From UBA5336 sp038745855 (GTDB lineage Bacteria; Pseudomonadota; Alphaproteobacteria; Caulobacterales; Hyphomonadaceae), in NCBI GenBank assembly GCA_038745855.1, contig JBCDLC010000003.1, forward strand, positions 79,445 through 143,444: a stretch of DNA of 64,000 nucleotides, read 5' to 3'. Made by a program: the position numbers and the translations under genes. Each line of letters begins with the position of its first letter. The first letter of the stretch is position 1. The notes beneath the pieces were generated by a model that saw nothing but the letters and a program-made list of their open reading frames with translations, did not search any database and was not told the DNA's origin. This document shows, piece after piece, positions 35,451 through 44,193 of this stretch.

Positions 35451-36343
35451 GCGTGCATGACCGCATTGTTGACGCCCATCACCACCTCTGGGACCTTTCT
35501 CATTGCCATTATCCCTGGCTGATGGAGAAAGGTGTCAGGCGTTTCTTCGGTGACCCGACCCCCATCCAGAAGGACTATGTTGCGCGGGATTTCCTGTCCG
35601 ACATCGGCGATCTGGAGGTCACCAAAACGGTTCATATCCAGGTCGGGGTAGCGCCGGAAGACGCGGTGAAGGAAACTGCCTGGCTGCAGTCGACTGCCGA
35701 GGCTTTTGGTCTACCCCACGCGATTGTCGCCTTTGCTGATCTCACAGCCGCCGATCTCGAAGCCCAACTCGATGCGCATGCACAGCATGACCGCCTGCGC
35801 GGCATTCGCCAAATTGTTGGGCGCAGCGCTGAGGAGGACCGTCGGACCGGTACGCAAGGTCTCCTCTCAAACGAGGCCTTTCTCACCGGTTTGCGCGCCC
35901 TCGCCGCGCGTGGGCTTTCCTTCGACCTGCAACTGACGCCCCCGCTGATGCAGGCGACGGCTGATCTCTTGGAACAGGTACCAGACCTAAAAGTCGCGCT
36001 GTGCCATGCTGGCAGTCCGAGCGATTTCTCCGAGGATGGTCTTGCCGAATGGCGCTCGGGCCTCGAGCGCCTTTCCCGTCTTCCGAACCTCATATGCAAG
36101 CTATCGGGCTTCGGCATGTTCCAACCGGATTGGACAATCAATACGATCCGCCCACTTGCGCTCGAAGCTATTGAGATATTTGGCCGCCAGCGTATTGCCA
36201 TCGGATCGAACTTCCCGGTCGATAAATTATGCTCAAGTTACAGGGACATCATGGGCGCGTTAATGAGCATCATAGAAGAGTTTCCCGACGAAGAGCGCGA
36301 GTCAATTCTGGCAGGCTGTGCGGAACGCTTCTATCAGATCTAA
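35447..36343 (+). CDS. Amidohydrolase_2-family hydrolase (fuconolactonase-like)
   Basis: This 298-residue TIM-barrel enzyme starts at the ATG overlapping the previous stop (ATGA at 35447-35450). It has the HxH metal motif in VDAHHHLWD (8-16), LCHAGSP as a likely third metal region, and GSNFPVDKL near the C-terminus, the GS(D/N)FP signature of this subfamily. Members include L-fuconolactonase and other sugar-lactone or dicarboxylate lactone hydrolases. Next to an SDR and a pyruvate-forming aldolase, a lactonase role is the best guess. It is the last gene of the bicupin-SDR-SnoaL-hydrolase operon. Confidence 0.8.
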   Translation: MSVHDRIVDAHHHLWDLSHCHYPWLMEKGVRRFFGDPTPIQKDYVARDFLSDIGDLEVTKTVHIQVGVAPEDAVKETAWLQSTAEAFGLPHAIVAFADLTAADLEAQLDAHAQHDRLRGIRQIVGRSAEEDRRTGTQGLLSNEAFLTGLRALAARGLSFDLQLTPPLMQATADLLEQVPDLKVALCHAGSPSDFSEDGLAEWRSGLERLSRLPNLICKLSGFGMFQPDWTINTIRPLALEAIEIFGRQRIAIGSNFPVDKLCSSYRDIMGALMSIIEEFPDEERESILAGCAERFYQI

Positions 36344-36347
36344 GAAA

Positions 36348-36408
36348 CGCTTCACTCTCCTATCTCTCCTCAGCTGCTCTTTCGGGAGGACGGCCTAGCA
36401 GTGAAGCG
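36348..36408 (+). terminator. Possible terminator after the catabolic operon
   Basis: CGCTTCACT (36348-36356) and its exact inverse AGTGAAGCG (36400-36408) flank a 43-base loop with its own short pairing (CTCCT/GGGAGGA). It directly follows the last stop but has no T run, so its role in termination is uncertain. Confidence 0.35.
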
Positions 36409-36718
36409 CTGGTGGGGCCGCAATCGCGCTTGTGGAATCTGGCGATGATAGTTTTCAGCCGCTGCACGTTTGCTTGGGGAAATTGCGCCAGAGAGTTCTG
36501 TCTTTAAAAATAATGTCCACACCGGAGTATTAGCGGCGACCAGACCAAGACCTTGCCGAAAACGTGGCAGACATCGCGCTCGAAATACTCACCAGGCGGG
36601 CTCACACCCGCTGCGCGCCGTGCGCTTGAGCTATGTGGAGGCTCCACGCCCGGCGCGCTGGCCTAGACCAAACACCAAGAGCAAAAGGCGAACAGACTCT
36701 CCGGATAAACGGACCGGA
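36409..36718. other. Non-coding remnant between the operon and the integrase fragment
   Basis: No gene is supported here. It probably held the C-terminal part of the decayed integrase, but no catalytic-domain motif (R..HxxR..Y) can be recognised. Confidence 0.4.
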
Positions 36719-37338
36719 TCATAGTGCTAGGTCAATGTCGGTGAGCGCGAGGCCCCCGATCTGATCGATGAATTAGCTGATCGAAAGACGCTTTACCTTC
36801 CGCCACTGGTACGCCTGGGCTTCGGATTTGCCGTATTGGTCGTCGATGGCGATTTCCTCAAAATAGATGTCCAGCGCCTCGGTAAAGGTGACCTTCGGCT
36901 CGTTCACACCACCGAGCAGCGCTTCGACACTTTCGGGCTGCTCATCAACAACCGAACGTCCAAGCCCACCAAGCGCCACAAGGCGCCGAACTACGTCTTC
37001 GACAGTCTGATGGGAGCTACGCTCATCTACCGGTCGATATCTGACGCCATAGGCCAAAGCTGCGGCCTGGCAGCTTCATAACGCCGACGTGCCATTGCCC
37101 GTTGGGCAATCGTATCTCCGTCCTCAGCTGCAGCAGCCATGTCCATGCCGGCCCAGAAAGCGTCACCAGCTCCAGCGAGCTCGTCCCGTCCCAAGCGCGC
37201 TGTTTCCAGCGAGGAGATCCCCAACGCCATTCTGATAGTGCCCCTATCGTCAAAGCGTTCAAAACGCCTGGGAACACGCAGGTAATCGTGCCACCGACCG
37301 CCTCTCTGGCGAAGATGCCGGTCTTTATCTGCGGTTTG
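36719..37338 (-). pseudogene. Decayed tyrosine-recombinase (phage-type integrase) N-terminal fragment
   Basis: The frame open from 37338 reads ADKDRHLRQRGGRWHDYLRV, then FERFDDRGTIRMALGISSLE and ARLGRDELAGAGDAFWAGMD, the N-terminal pattern of alphaproteobacterial tRNA-targeting integrases (short SLxT repeat, AxxRRDEL). A one-base shift near 37075 moves reading to ALAYGVRYRPVDERSSH and on through VTFTEALDIYFEEIAIDD (core-binding domain) to KVKRLSIS, where a TAA (36773-36775) interrupts; FIDQIGGLALTDIDLAL continues after it. The expected initial ATG is ACC and the catalytic domain is missing. It lies just 3' of tRNA-Leu, the classical position of an island integrase. Confidence 0.75.
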
Positions 37339-37460
37339 CTAGATAATTTCTTGTGGCACAAATGAGTGCGGTTCGTAGCACAGAACTGAGAGAAGCGCAG
37401 AAAACGCAAGAGCACAGCAGGACTAATCCGCTGTTGTACGCCATTTTTTAGACGAGTGAT

Positions 37461-37545
37461 TGGTGCGGTCGAGAGGACTCGAACCTCCACGGGTTGCCCC
37501 ACAGCGACCTCAACGCTGCGCGTCTACCAGTTCCGCCACGACCGC
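37461..37545 (-). tRNA. tRNA-Leu(GAG)
   Basis: On the minus strand the acceptor GCGGTCG pairs perfectly with CGACCGC. The anticodon stem CAGCG/CGCTG encloses TTGAGGT (anticodon GAG), a long class II variable arm follows, then a GGTTCGAGTCC T-loop, and the discriminator A with encoded CCA ends at 37461. The 85-nt length fits. Its 3' end faces the integrase remnant, so it is the probable attachment site of the island on its left. Confidence 0.93.
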
Positions 37546-37624
37546 ACGCTGGTACTGGCGAAGCGCCCGTATAGGGGGTCCGTGCTATTCTGTGAAGCCC
37601 CGATCGTGTGCTTATATCGGCGAC

Positions 37625-38359
37625 ATGGCCCCATCGTCCCCCGACGCCGATCCGCTCTTTCCTCCCGTTGAATGGGCGATCTCGACATCGCTCACCCCCT
37701 ACCCAGCCGCTGTCGCAGAGATGGAAGCCCGGGCGCGCGCCATTCGCGCCGGATCCGCATCCGAGCGCATCTGGCTAGTCGAGCACCCGCCCCTCTACAC
37801 AGCCGGCACGAGCGCGAAAGCGGCAGACCTGCTCACCCCGTGCCGCTTCCCCGTCCATACGGTCGGGCGCGGCGGCGAGTATACCTACCACGGGCCGGGT
37901 CAACGGGTGGCGTACATCATGCTCGATGTCGGCCGGCGCGGGAAGGATGTGAGGGCCTTCGTCGCCGCCATAGAAGATTGGATCATCGAAACGCTCGCGG
38001 CCTTCAACGTGACGGCCGGCCCCCGCGAGGGGCGCGTCGGGGTGTGGATCGACCAGACCCGGCCGGGCGGGGCGCTCCGGGAAGACAAGATTGCTGCCAT
38101 CGGTATCCGCCTCAAGCGGTGGGTGAGTTTCCACGGCCTCGCGATCAACGTCGCCCCTGACCTCTCGCACTTCTCGGGCATCACACCCTGCGGCATATCC
38201 GATCCGCGTTTCGGGGTCACAAGCCTCGAAGCGCTCGGGCACGTCGTGTCTCTGCCTGAAGTGGATATGGCCTTGCGCGCCGCGTTCGAGACGGTGTTTG
38301 AAGCCAAGACTGAATTGGTCTCCGCCCCCGATCTCTCCCCAATCGCCGAGGGACCCTGA
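37625..38359 (+). CDS. lipB: Lipoyl(octanoyl) transferase LipB
   Basis: The 244-residue enzyme moves octanoate from acyl carrier protein to lipoyl domains of 2-oxoacid dehydrogenases and the glycine cleavage system. RGGEYTYHGPGQ (82-93), the catalytic K155 (EDKIAAIGI) and C189 (GITPCGI) are present. The ATG at 37625 is chosen since the frame extending further upstream runs through the tRNA gene. It is the first core gene to the right of the island boundary. Confidence 0.95.
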   Translation: MAPSSPDADPLFPPVEWAISTSLTPYPAAVAEMEARARAIRAGSASERIWLVEHPPLYTAGTSAKAADLLTPCRFPVHTVGRGGEYTYHGPGQRVAYIMLDVGRRGKDVRAFVAAIEDWIIETLAAFNVTAGPREGRVGVWIDQTRPGGALREDKIAAIGIRLKRWVSFHGLAINVAPDLSHFSGITPCGISDPRFGVTSLEALGHVVSLPEVDMALRAAFETVFEAKTELVSAPDLSPIAEGP

Positions 38360-38444
38360 GCGCTGCGGCTCTCGCTCGCCTTGGACAAGACATCGGCAGA
38401 GTCAGCCGCCGCTCCTGACCGGCCCCGCCATTCCGCCAGCACGC

Positions 38445-38876
38445 TCAGCTTTCCTCAGGCTTCTCCACGTCGGCGCGGACCTTTGGATCAGCGAACAGCC
38501 GGTCGGTTTCGGCGGCGGTGTCGTAGCTTTCATCGGCAATGAAATGCAGCTCCGGCGTGAACTTCATCTCGATCTCTCGACCCAGGCGCCCGCGCAGGAA
38601 GCCGCTCGCCCGGCCTAGCGCAGCCGCCAACCGATTGCGCGGCCCGTCCCCGGTTTCACCCAGCGGGCTTACGAACACCGTCGCATGCCTCAAATCCGGC
38701 GAGCAGCGCACCTCACCCACGGTCACCGACACACCGACAAGATCCGGATCGCGGAAATCCTCCCGCGCCAGGATCTCGATCAGCGCATGGCGCACCAACT
38801 CTCCCGCGCGAAGCTGGCGTTGGCTCGGCGGGGCACCTGTGAGCGACCGCCTGGGATTATGGACGCGCTTGGGCAT
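38445..38876 (-). CDS. rbfA: Ribosome-binding factor A
   Basis: This 143-residue small KH-like protein assists 30S subunit maturation. SQRQLRAGELVRHALIEIL (helix 1), EVRCSPDLRHATVFVSPLG and ELHFIADESYDTAAETDRL are conserved RbfA blocks. The usual neighbour infB is not in view, nor is truB, so the gene is separated from the common nusA-infB-rbfA cluster or lies next to it outside this strand order. Confidence 0.93.
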   Translation of the reverse strand: MPKRVHNPRRSLTGAPPSQRQLRAGELVRHALIEILAREDFRDPDLVGVSVTVGEVRCSPDLRHATVFVSPLGETGDGPRNRLAAALGRASGFLRGRLGREIEMKFTPELHFIADESYDTAAETDRLFADPKVRADVEKPEES

Positions 38877-38960
38877 CCGCTCCCTTTACTGCTCTTTTCC
38901 TCCTGGCGGAAGCATTCCCGCGGCCCGTGATAAGACGGGCTGCGAAACCGAACAGCCGAC

Positions 38961-39488
38961 CTATGCGATCTTCGCGCGAACGGCCGCAACAAATGCATCC
39001 CGATGGGCCTGCGTCTCGAACCAGCCTGCGGGCACCATGACCGGATCGGCCCCATCGATGAAGATCGCCAGGTCCTTCCCCACCAAGCGCACAGCCTTCA
39101 CGGCGCTCCATTGCGCCTGCATGAGGATCGGCCCGCGCACCAGTGTCAGCCCGTCTTGCCGAAGGATCACGTCCGAACGCTCGCTCAGCTCTCCGCCGCG
39201 GCCATAGGTGCTCCGATAGGACCACCGCATGAAGACCAGGTACCAGACAATCCCCGTGAAAGCGGCCAGAAACGCCGACGCGTACCACGCCCAGAACGGG
39301 TCAAACCGCGCCAGCGTCAATGCGTTCTTGGTGAAGATCGCAACCCCGGCTGAGATCACCGGCGCCGTCACCCCGGCATAATACGTGGCCGTTGGCCCCA
39401 CCGTCGACGTTCGCGCCAGTTGCGCCAGACGCTTGATATTCCGCGTGTTCAGCTTGCCTGAGACGGATGTGGGCGCGGCAACGGACAT
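38961..39488 (-). CDS. YcxB-like membrane protein with C-terminal PH-like domain
   Basis: The 175-residue protein has two membrane segments (about 37-55 and 68-90) followed by a PH-like/YcxB domain (residues about 100-170, with RQDGLTLVRGPILMQAQWSA and VPAGWFETQAHRDAFV). Such proteins sit in the inner membrane and have no firm function. It is a single gene with no obvious operon partner. Confidence 0.65.
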   Translation of the reverse strand: MSVAAPTSVSGKLNTRNIKRLAQLARTSTVGPTATYYAGVTAPVISAGVAIFTKNALTLARFDPFWAWYASAFLAAFTGIVWYLVFMRWSYRSTYGRGGELSERSDVILRQDGLTLVRGPILMQAQWSAVKAVRLVGKDLAIFIDGADPVMVPAGWFETQAHRDAFVAAVRAKIA

Positions 39489-39679
39489 GGGGCAGTCTCC
39501 CAGGCATCAAGGGGCCGGAACACGTGCGATGCTATGATTTCAGCGTGAAGAAACCCTCTTCCGGACATGCGAACTTTCACCCGTCCCTCCCTTTTTGATA
39601 GGTTATTTTACGATCAGACAACCTTAAGGCGTGGCGCAATGTCATCGGCCCGTACTGCAGCGGAAAGAGGAACGACTCC

Positions 39680-40078
39680 ATGCCCACACCGACCAAGGGC
39701 CGCGTTACGGGTATCGGCGGCATCTTCTTCCGATCCCGGGATCCTGCAGCGCTTGCGGAATGGTACCAGACAATGCTCGGCGTTCCGGCCGCACCCAAGA
39801 CCTACGAAGAGGCTCCATGGCGGACGGAGGGCGGAACAACCGTCTTCGCCCCCTTCCCAATGGATACAGCCTATTTCGGCGACCCATCCACCGGCTGGAT
39901 GATCAATTTTCGGGTTGATGATCTGGGCGCCGTCGTCGACCGCTTGCGGTCTACGGGTCAAACTGTCGAATATGAAGGGGATGGCCAGCCCTTCCCGAAT
40001 GGCCGGTTTGCTAAGCTCCATGACCCCGAAGGCAACGCAATCCAGCTCTGGGAACCGGGCGGCCTCGACCCGGGTTGA
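39680..40078 (+). CDS. VOC (glyoxalase/bleomycin-resistance fold) protein
   Basis: The 132-residue protein carries the two beta-alpha-beta-beta-beta modules of the vicinal oxygen chelate fold. GIGGIFFRSRDPAALAEWY is the first-strand motif, and GNAIQLWEPGG at the end supplies a metal-binding-type acidic position (here Gln, so metal binding is doubtful). AGAGGAA lies 8-14 nt before the ATG. Ligand and reaction are unknown. Confidence 0.8.
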   Translation: MPTPTKGRVTGIGGIFFRSRDPAALAEWYQTMLGVPAAPKTYEEAPWRTEGGTTVFAPFPMDTAYFGDPSTGWMINFRVDDLGAVVDRLRSTGQTVEYEGDGQPFPNGRFAKLHDPEGNAIQLWEPGGLDPG

Positions 40079-40144
40079 AGGCGCGCCGTGTCCACCGACT
40101 GGCCAACATTTCCCCCACAAGGACACCCCTCAAATTCCTGATCC

Positions 40145-40483
40145 TCACACCCAAACCAACAGTAGAACACCGAATGAGAGGGCGTACAGGCTACCGCTAC
40201 CCCCCACGAGCAGAGTCACCGCTGCCGCGCGCTGCCCCTGCCGCATGAACATGACCGACACCACCAGCACCGCCGCCAGCGACCCCAACAAGACCATGAG
40301 CGAAACGTCATGGATCGCCAGCACCCATTCCGCCTTCGGACTCGATCGCCGGATTGTGTCCATCACCCGCATCACTGGCGCGATCCAGAAGCCGAACAAC
40401 AAGGCAGGACCAGCAAGGGCACAGCCGATCCAGGCAAAGCCCAGACGCCATGCGCTAACACCACTGGCGTGTGAATGATCCAT
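40145..40483 (-). CDS. Small four-segment membrane protein
   Basis: This 112-residue hydrophobic protein has segments near 10-32, 53-77 and 82-112. It starts MDHSHASG, a His-rich tip. A GTG start nine codons earlier (40510) is possible. The family is not recognised with certainty; the His-containing N-terminus and layout resemble small membrane proteins of copper or cytochrome-assembly loci, but no such genes are near. Confidence 0.55.
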   Translation of the reverse strand: MDHSHASGVSAWRLGFAWIGCALAGPALLFGFWIAPVMRVMDTIRRSSPKAEWVLAIHDVSLMVLLGSLAAVLVVSVMFMRQGQRAAAVTLLVGGSGSLYALSFGVLLLVWV

Positions 40484-40510
40484 TGAGGCCCCGCATTTGG
40501 TGTTTCGCAC

Positions 40511-40821
40511 TCAACGCCAAACGGAAGACGCAAGCAAGCGGTGGAGCGCCAGTGATCGGACACAGGGCGTGGCCCCTTGTTTCACATATCGGGCTGCAAG
40601 ACAGGAAAAAGCCGGGCTGCGATAAACGCGCCCGGCTGAAGTTTGGCCCCTTGGGGAGGAAACGCCCAATCGGAGGAGGATCGGGTTGAGCCAGAGGCCT
40701 TGGCTACACCACCCAACTAGGCGCCAAGTTTAGCCGGGCAAGCATCAAACCGCAGAATAGTCATGCATCAATGCATGTCTGAATTGAGTGCAACAGCGTG
40801 ATCCAACTCGCCTTTGCAGCC
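40511..40821. other. Intergenic stretch with one terminator
   Basis: Apart from the hairpin at 40610-40637 nothing was recognised. It lies between the end of the LysR gene and the start of the small membrane protein. Confidence 0.4.
40606..40637 (-). terminator. Rho-independent terminator downstream of the LysR gene
   Basis: The minus strand shows AGCCGGGC, a 12-base loop, GCCCGGCT and then five Ts. The 8-bp stem is fully paired. It lies about 185 bp past the LysR stop. Confidence 0.7.
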
Positions 40822-41733
40822 TTATTCTGTGCCCGGCCGTGCCGGTTTCAGCGCTGCCGCCTGCCTTGTCAGGAAATCCCGGAAGATGGAAATCCGTTTA
40901 GAGCGCCTGAGATCGCTGGGATAAATGAAGTAGAGGTCGAAGGCCGGTCCCGTTTCGTCAGGCAATAACCGCACCAGGCCCGGAAGGGTCGTGGCCATAT
41001 AGTCGGGAATATCGGCGATCCCCAATCCGGCATCAACCGCCCGGAGCATGGCAAAGACATTGTTCACCTGCATGGCTGCTGGGCGGGGCAAGCTGTCATC
41101 CCGGCCCACCTGGCGCGCCCAATTCATGACCTGCATCTGCGGCGGGGCCTCTTCCTGCCGGTAGCCGATGATCCGGTGCTGGTCGAGGTCCGACGCTCTC
41201 TGCGGCGTCCCATATTGCTCAAGATAGCGCGGGGAAGCGTAAAGGCTGGTCGCCACTGAGGCGAGCTTGCGCTGGATGAGATCCGCCTTGTCGGCCGCCC
41301 ATAGCCGGATCGCGCACTCGGCTTCGAGTTTCAGCAGGTCATACTCGCGGTCGTCGAGCCGCAAATCGAGGTGAAGATCGGGATGGTTCTCGATGAACTC
41401 ACCAAGCCGCGGCACCAGCCATGTCGACCCGAAGGCCACCGGCGCTGTGACAACCAACTCGCCCTGGGGGGTGTCATGCTGGTCTTGAAGAGCAGAATTC
41501 GCAGACGCTGCCGCCGCCGCCATGTCCTGGGTCGAGGTATAAAGCGTGTGTCCGGCATCGGTAAGCACCAGCCCACGGGCATGGCGCTGGAAGAGCGATA
41601 CGCCGAGGTGTTCCTCGAGCGCCGCGATCTGGCGAGACACAGCCGATTGCGAGATGCCGAGTTTCTCCCCAGCGCCCGTCAAACTGCCTGCTTCCGCAGC
41701 AGAATGGAACGATTTCAGCTTGCCCCAGTCCAT
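40822..41733 (-). CDS. LysR-family transcriptional regulator
   Basis: The 303-residue protein has an N-terminal winged helix (WGKLKSFHSAAEAGSLTGAG and LGISQSAVSRQIAALE, about 2-44) and a substrate-binding domain (for example LRLDDREYDLL, MLRAVDAGLGIADIPDYMA). The ATG at 41733 is the natural LysR start; a longer frame would run into the S24 gene upstream. The target and effector are unknown. No divergent partner gene is present, which is unusual for LysR regulators; it follows the S24 gene on the same strand after about 60 bp. Confidence 0.92.
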   Translation of the reverse strand: MDWGKLKSFHSAAEAGSLTGAGEKLGISQSAVSRQIAALEEHLGVSLFQRHARGLVLTDAGHTLYTSTQDMAAAAASANSALQDQHDTPQGELVVTAPVAFGSTWLVPRLGEFIENHPDLHLDLRLDDREYDLLKLEAECAIRLWAADKADLIQRKLASVATSLYASPRYLEQYGTPQRASDLDQHRIIGYRQEEAPPQMQVMNWARQVGRDDSLPRPAAMQVNNVFAMLRAVDAGLGIADIPDYMATTLPGLVRLLPDETGPAFDLYFIYPSDLRRSKRISIFRDFLTRQAAALKPARPGTE

Positions 41734-41791
41734 GGCCCGCAATCGCCATCGCTGGAGACAGATTGTCAAGCCATCCCGGGAGACAACCGGT

Positions 41792-42412
41792 CTACTGGCT
41801 GACCCATTGGATACGGGCCAGCCACGATATGGCATGCGATGCCAAAGTCCGTGGCGAAAAAGCCGGATTGAGCGACCGCAACTGCAGCACATCACCATCG
41901 TCGGAGACCAATTCCTTGGCCATCACCTCGCCGGCACCAGTCCGGATCACAACGCGGTCCCCCGGATGGATCTCGGCTTTCGGCGAGACGACGATTTTAT
42001 CACCCGGCCTGAAAGTCGGCATCATCGACATTCCCGAGACTTCTAGGGCGTAGATCGTGTCCGTCGACGCCGTCGCCAGCTTCACCTGACTCCAGCCAGG
42101 CCCCGTGGGCAAACCGCCCGCATCGAAGAAACCATCCAGGCCTGCCTCGGCAAACCCGATCGTTGGCACGTAAAGCTGCACCGGGCTCCCCGAAATCAGC
42201 GCGGCCAGATCGCCCAGGGTTGCGTCGACCGCCTCCAGGGCGCGTGCGACACTCTCGGTCGATGGCCACCGTGGCCTTCCATCCTGGCCCACACGTTTGG
42301 AAGGGTTGAAAACGGTCGCATCCAGGCCTGCACGGCGCGCAAGGCCCGACGGCGACAGCTGGTTTACAGCGGCCAAGGCATCTATGCCTGCCCAGATATC
42401 CTCGTGGCGCAT
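41792..42412 (-). CDS. XRE/S24 LexA-like repressor-peptidase
   Basis: The 206-residue protein combines an N-terminal helix-turn-helix-like region (LSPSGLARRAGLDATVFNPS, about 19-38) with a C-terminal S24 peptidase. The self-cleavage Ser is S129 (SGMSMMPTF) and the Lys K166 (EVMAKELV). Such CI/LexA-like proteins are inactivated through RecA-stimulated self-cleavage. The ATG at 42412 is preferred because GGAGG is 7 nt upstream; a TTG start seven codons earlier is weaker. It could control phage or stress genes; no target is seen here. Confidence 0.88.
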   Translation of the reverse strand: MRHEDIWAGIDALAAVNQLSPSGLARRAGLDATVFNPSKRVGQDGRPRWPSTESVARALEAVDATLGDLAALISGSPVQLYVPTIGFAEAGLDGFFDAGGLPTGPGWSQVKLATASTDTIYALEVSGMSMMPTFRPGDKIVVSPKAEIHPGDRVVIRTGAGEVMAKELVSDDGDVLQLRSLNPAFSPRTLASHAISWLARIQWVSQ

Positions 42413-42611
42413 GCCAACGCCTCCCTCGGCCAACCCCCCTTTGGGAGAGCGGCTGAAGCGGCCGCGGGCATCTCCCGGATTCTCAATAGGAATGCGGGCC
42501 CAGGGGGGTCAACTGAATTGTCATTGAGAATAGCCAGACCGTCCTCACCCTGGCGTCTCCACACCACATGGCAGAACACAGATGCTTGCGGTTGAGCCGC
42601 AAGACTGCTTC

Positions 42612-42977
42612 ATGCCCGCTATGTCCGAAACGCGTATCTACAAGGCCTTGAGACCCGAGGAGATCGCCCCGTCCGAAGCGGCCGGTATCGCGCTGACGGC
42701 CCTCGATCAGGCCGACGGATTCGTCCACCTGTCCGCAGCAGACCAGATCGCCGAAACGCTCGCGCGCCACCTCGCAGGCGCCGACGGCGTCCTCCTCCTC
42801 GAGTACACCGCCGAAAGCTTCGGCAACGCCCTGAAATGGGAGCCCTCGCGGGGCGGTGACCACTTCCCCCATGTCTATGGCGCGGTCCCCCTCGACCAGG
42901 CCAGGCGGCGCTGGACCCTTGACTGCGACGAGAGCGGACGCCACCGCCTGCCCGCCGATTTTCACCAGGAGGCCTGA
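42612..42977 (+). CDS. DUF952 family protein
   Basis: The 121-residue protein matches the DUF952 pattern: RIYKALRPEEI at the start, ALDQADGFVHLSAADQIAETL in the middle and HVYGAVPLDQA near the end. The family is small and cytoplasmic with an unknown activity, often described as glutathione S-transferase-like by neighbourhood. Start at 42612 or 42621 cannot be decided. It lies 6 bp before pyrD and probably shares its transcript, as is common in related bacteria. Confidence 0.8.
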   Translation: MPAMSETRIYKALRPEEIAPSEAAGIALTALDQADGFVHLSAADQIAETLARHLAGADGVLLLEYTAESFGNALKWEPSRGGDHFPHVYGAVPLDQARRRWTLDCDESGRHRLPADFHQEA

Positions 42978-42983
42978 CCCGCC

Positions 42984-44087
42984 ATGGCGATCGCAGATAT
43001 CGGCCTCGCCGCCGTCAAACGCCTATCCCCCGAGACCGCACACCAGGCGACCATTACAGCCCTCAAAACCCGCCTCGGCCTGCCCGCCATCGATCCGGGC
43101 CAATGGGACACCGCCGTCACGCTTCCCCATTCAAAAGTGCAGCTCCCCAACCCGGTCGGGCTCGCCGCCGGGTTCGACAAGAATGCCGACGTGTTCGAGC
43201 CAATGCTCCAACTGGGCTTCGGTTTCGTCGAGTGCGGAACCGTGACCCCAAGGCCCCAGCCCGGCAATTTCAAGCCGCGCCTCTTTCGGCTGGAGGACGA
43301 CCGCGCCGTCATCAACCGCATGGGTTTCAACAATCGCGGCCTCACCGCCTTCGTCGCAAAACTCTCCGAGCAGAAAAGGCGCTCGGGCATCGTGGGAGCC
43401 AATGTCGGGGCCAACAAGACAGCCGAAGACCGCATTGCCGACTATGAAACCGGCATCCAGGCGGTCTATGCCCATTGCGACTACATCACGGTCAACATCT
43501 CCTCACCGAACACGCCAGGCCTGCGCGGGCTCCAGGATCCAGCAGCCCTCGAAGCCTTGCTGACACGGTGCGAGCGGGCCCGGGCCGATGCCCACCACAC
43601 ATTCCTGTCATTGTGGGGCGACCCGACCCACGCGCCAACGCGCAAGCCGGTGTTCCTGAAACTCGCCCCCGACCTCGATGAAACCGCCATTGATGAGATG
43701 GTCGACGTTATAAGAAACGCAGGCGGATGGCTTTCGGGCCTCATCATCTCGAACACGACCCTCGACCGCCCAGCCAGCCTCAAAAGCAAGGACCGGTTCG
43801 AAAGCGGCGGCCTCTCCGGCGCTCCGCTCATGGGCCCATCCACTGCCATCCTCAAGGCCTTCGCCCAACGGCTCGATGGCCGCTTCGATCTCATCGGCGT
43901 CGGCGGCATCAGTAACGGCCTCGACGCCTACCGGAAGATCCGCGCGGGCGCCCATGCGGTCCAACTCTACAGCGCCCTCACCTATGGCGGACCGAGCCTC
44001 GTGGAGACCATAAATCTCGAACTCGCCGGCGCCCTCCGCTCGGACGGCTTCAACACGGTGGCGGACGCCGTCGGCGCAGACCTTTAG
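42984..44087 (+). CDS. pyrD: Dihydroorotate dehydrogenase (quinone), class 2
   Basis: This 367-residue flavoenzyme oxidises dihydroorotate to orotate with quinone in pyrimidine synthesis, at the inner membrane. NRMGFNNRGL, GANVGANKTA, TVNISSPNTPGLR (with the catalytic Ser) and GVGGI are standard class 2 motifs, and the N-terminal amphipathic helices (about 1-35) suit membrane contact. It starts 6 bp after the DUF952 stop. Confidence 0.96.
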   Translation: MAIADIGLAAVKRLSPETAHQATITALKTRLGLPAIDPGQWDTAVTLPHSKVQLPNPVGLAAGFDKNADVFEPMLQLGFGFVECGTVTPRPQPGNFKPRLFRLEDDRAVINRMGFNNRGLTAFVAKLSEQKRRSGIVGANVGANKTAEDRIADYETGIQAVYAHCDYITVNISSPNTPGLRGLQDPAALEALLTRCERARADAHHTFLSLWGDPTHAPTRKPVFLKLAPDLDETAIDEMVDVIRNAGGWLSGLIISNTTLDRPASLKSKDRFESGGLSGAPLMGPSTAILKAFAQRLDGRFDLIGVGGISNGLDAYRKIRAGAHAVQLYSALTYGGPSLVETINLELAGALRSDGFNTVADAVGADL

Positions 44088-44193
44088 GCGCCCATCGGTT
44101 CAACCCTGAAACCCGCCCCGCCACCACTTCCGTTTGCGCTACAGGGCCATCCGCAATACCGTGACGAGCAACAGCACTTCACGGAGACCCGCC

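Noticed and set aside
1..37460. Second copy of the tRNA-Leu 3' end (other att site)
   Set aside because: Reading for TGGTGCGGTCGAGAGG and its complement found none in the left part, so no att pair is annotated.
38931..38948. GCCCGT/ACGGGC hairpin between rbfA and the YcxB-like gene
   Set aside because: The stem is only 6 bp with no T run on either strand, so it is not called a terminator.
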